Shown here one piece after another: positions 41,743 to 41,777 of a stretch of DNA of 41,777 nt. Location: contig NZ_LMSL01000008.1 in the NCBI RefSeq assembly GCF_001428405.1, positions 30,956 to 72,732 of the forward strand, in the 5' to 3' direction. The notes below the pieces were generated by a model that had not been told where the DNA came from, made no database searches, and saw only the letters and a list, made by a program, of their open reading frames with translations. The translations under genes and the position numbers were made by a program. Within the stretch, counting starts at the first letter, position 1. The number at the start of each line of letters is the position of its first letter. The DNA is from Frateuria sp. Soil773. GTDB lineage: Bacteria; Pseudomonadota; Gammaproteobacteria; Xanthomonadales; Rhodanobacteraceae.

Positions 41743-41777
41743 TTACTTGATGACCTTGGCGACGACGCCGGCGCCGA
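41743..41777 (-). CDS. tuf: Elongation factor Tu, C-terminal tip only (partial, runs off the window)
   Basis: The last 35 bases on the minus strand read GAGVVAKVIK then a TAA stop (41745-41743), the conserved C-terminus of EF-Tu (usual ending GRTVGAGVVAKVI.). EF-Tu delivers aminoacyl-tRNA to the ribosome. The remainder lies beyond the right edge. A tuf gene just before rpsJ is the expected order for the str/S10 region. Confidence 0.85.
   Translation of the reverse strand, partial: GAGVVAKVIK

Overview
The window is a GC-rich bacterial chromosome segment with ordinary housekeeping content. It most likely comes from a gammaproteobacterium of the Xanthomonadales/Lysobacterales, probably Rhodanobacteraceae or a relative. 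The grounds are the very high GC, the tuf / S10-spc-alpha order, no rpmJ between secY and rpsM, a class II DAHP synthase, the rng-yhdP / tldD / yjgA(darP) / pmbA neighbourhood, and REP-like repeats with arms ATCCCAGC/GCTGGGAT. The family assignment is inference; the gene identities are read from the proteins.

Region 1 (1-4.8 kb, plus strand) holds a secreted thioredoxin-fold-like protein of unknown role, a NYN/OST-HTH putative ribonuclease overlapping tilS, then xseB overlapping ispA. Region 2 (4.8-7.5 kb) is a divergent pair: a secreted S33-type alpha/beta hydrolase and a MarR-family regulator with a palindromic operator between them, followed by a DUF4870 membrane protein. Region 3 (7.6-13.2 kb) carries pmbA, a DUF1653 protein, darP, tldD and a fatty acid hydroxylase/sterol desaturase family protein. 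tldD is bracketed by repeat-rich spacers containing two inverted copies of a composite REP-like element and short tandem repeats. Region 4 (13.2-20.5 kb) holds rng-yhdP, an MscS-type channel and a Mug-like glycosylase.

Region 5 (20.5-27.4 kb) holds a two-gene cytochrome c operon, a divergent secreted amidase, a frameshifted remnant of a GDCCVxC-type small Cys protein, a membrane protein with an HExxxH motif, a class II DAHP synthase and dsbB. Region 6 (27.4-41.8 kb, minus strand) is the complete S10-spc-alpha ribosomal protein cluster from rpsJ to rplQ, with secY and rpoA, ending with the 3' tip of tuf at the right edge.

Most genes of the ribosomal cluster are 4-20 nt apart or overlap. Five gaps are 105-218 nt long (rpsN-rpsH, rplF-rplR, rplR-rpsE, secY-rpsM, rpoA-rplQ). 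Four of them contain strong hairpins, and one also has a plausible internal promoter. No rRNA, tRNA, CRISPR array, transposase or prophage gene was seen. I found no clear new multi-gene system. The least ordinary items are the tldD-flanking inverted elements, the decayed GDCCVxC gene, two apparently leaderless promoters, the MarR/hydrolase switch and the structured gaps in the ribosomal cluster.
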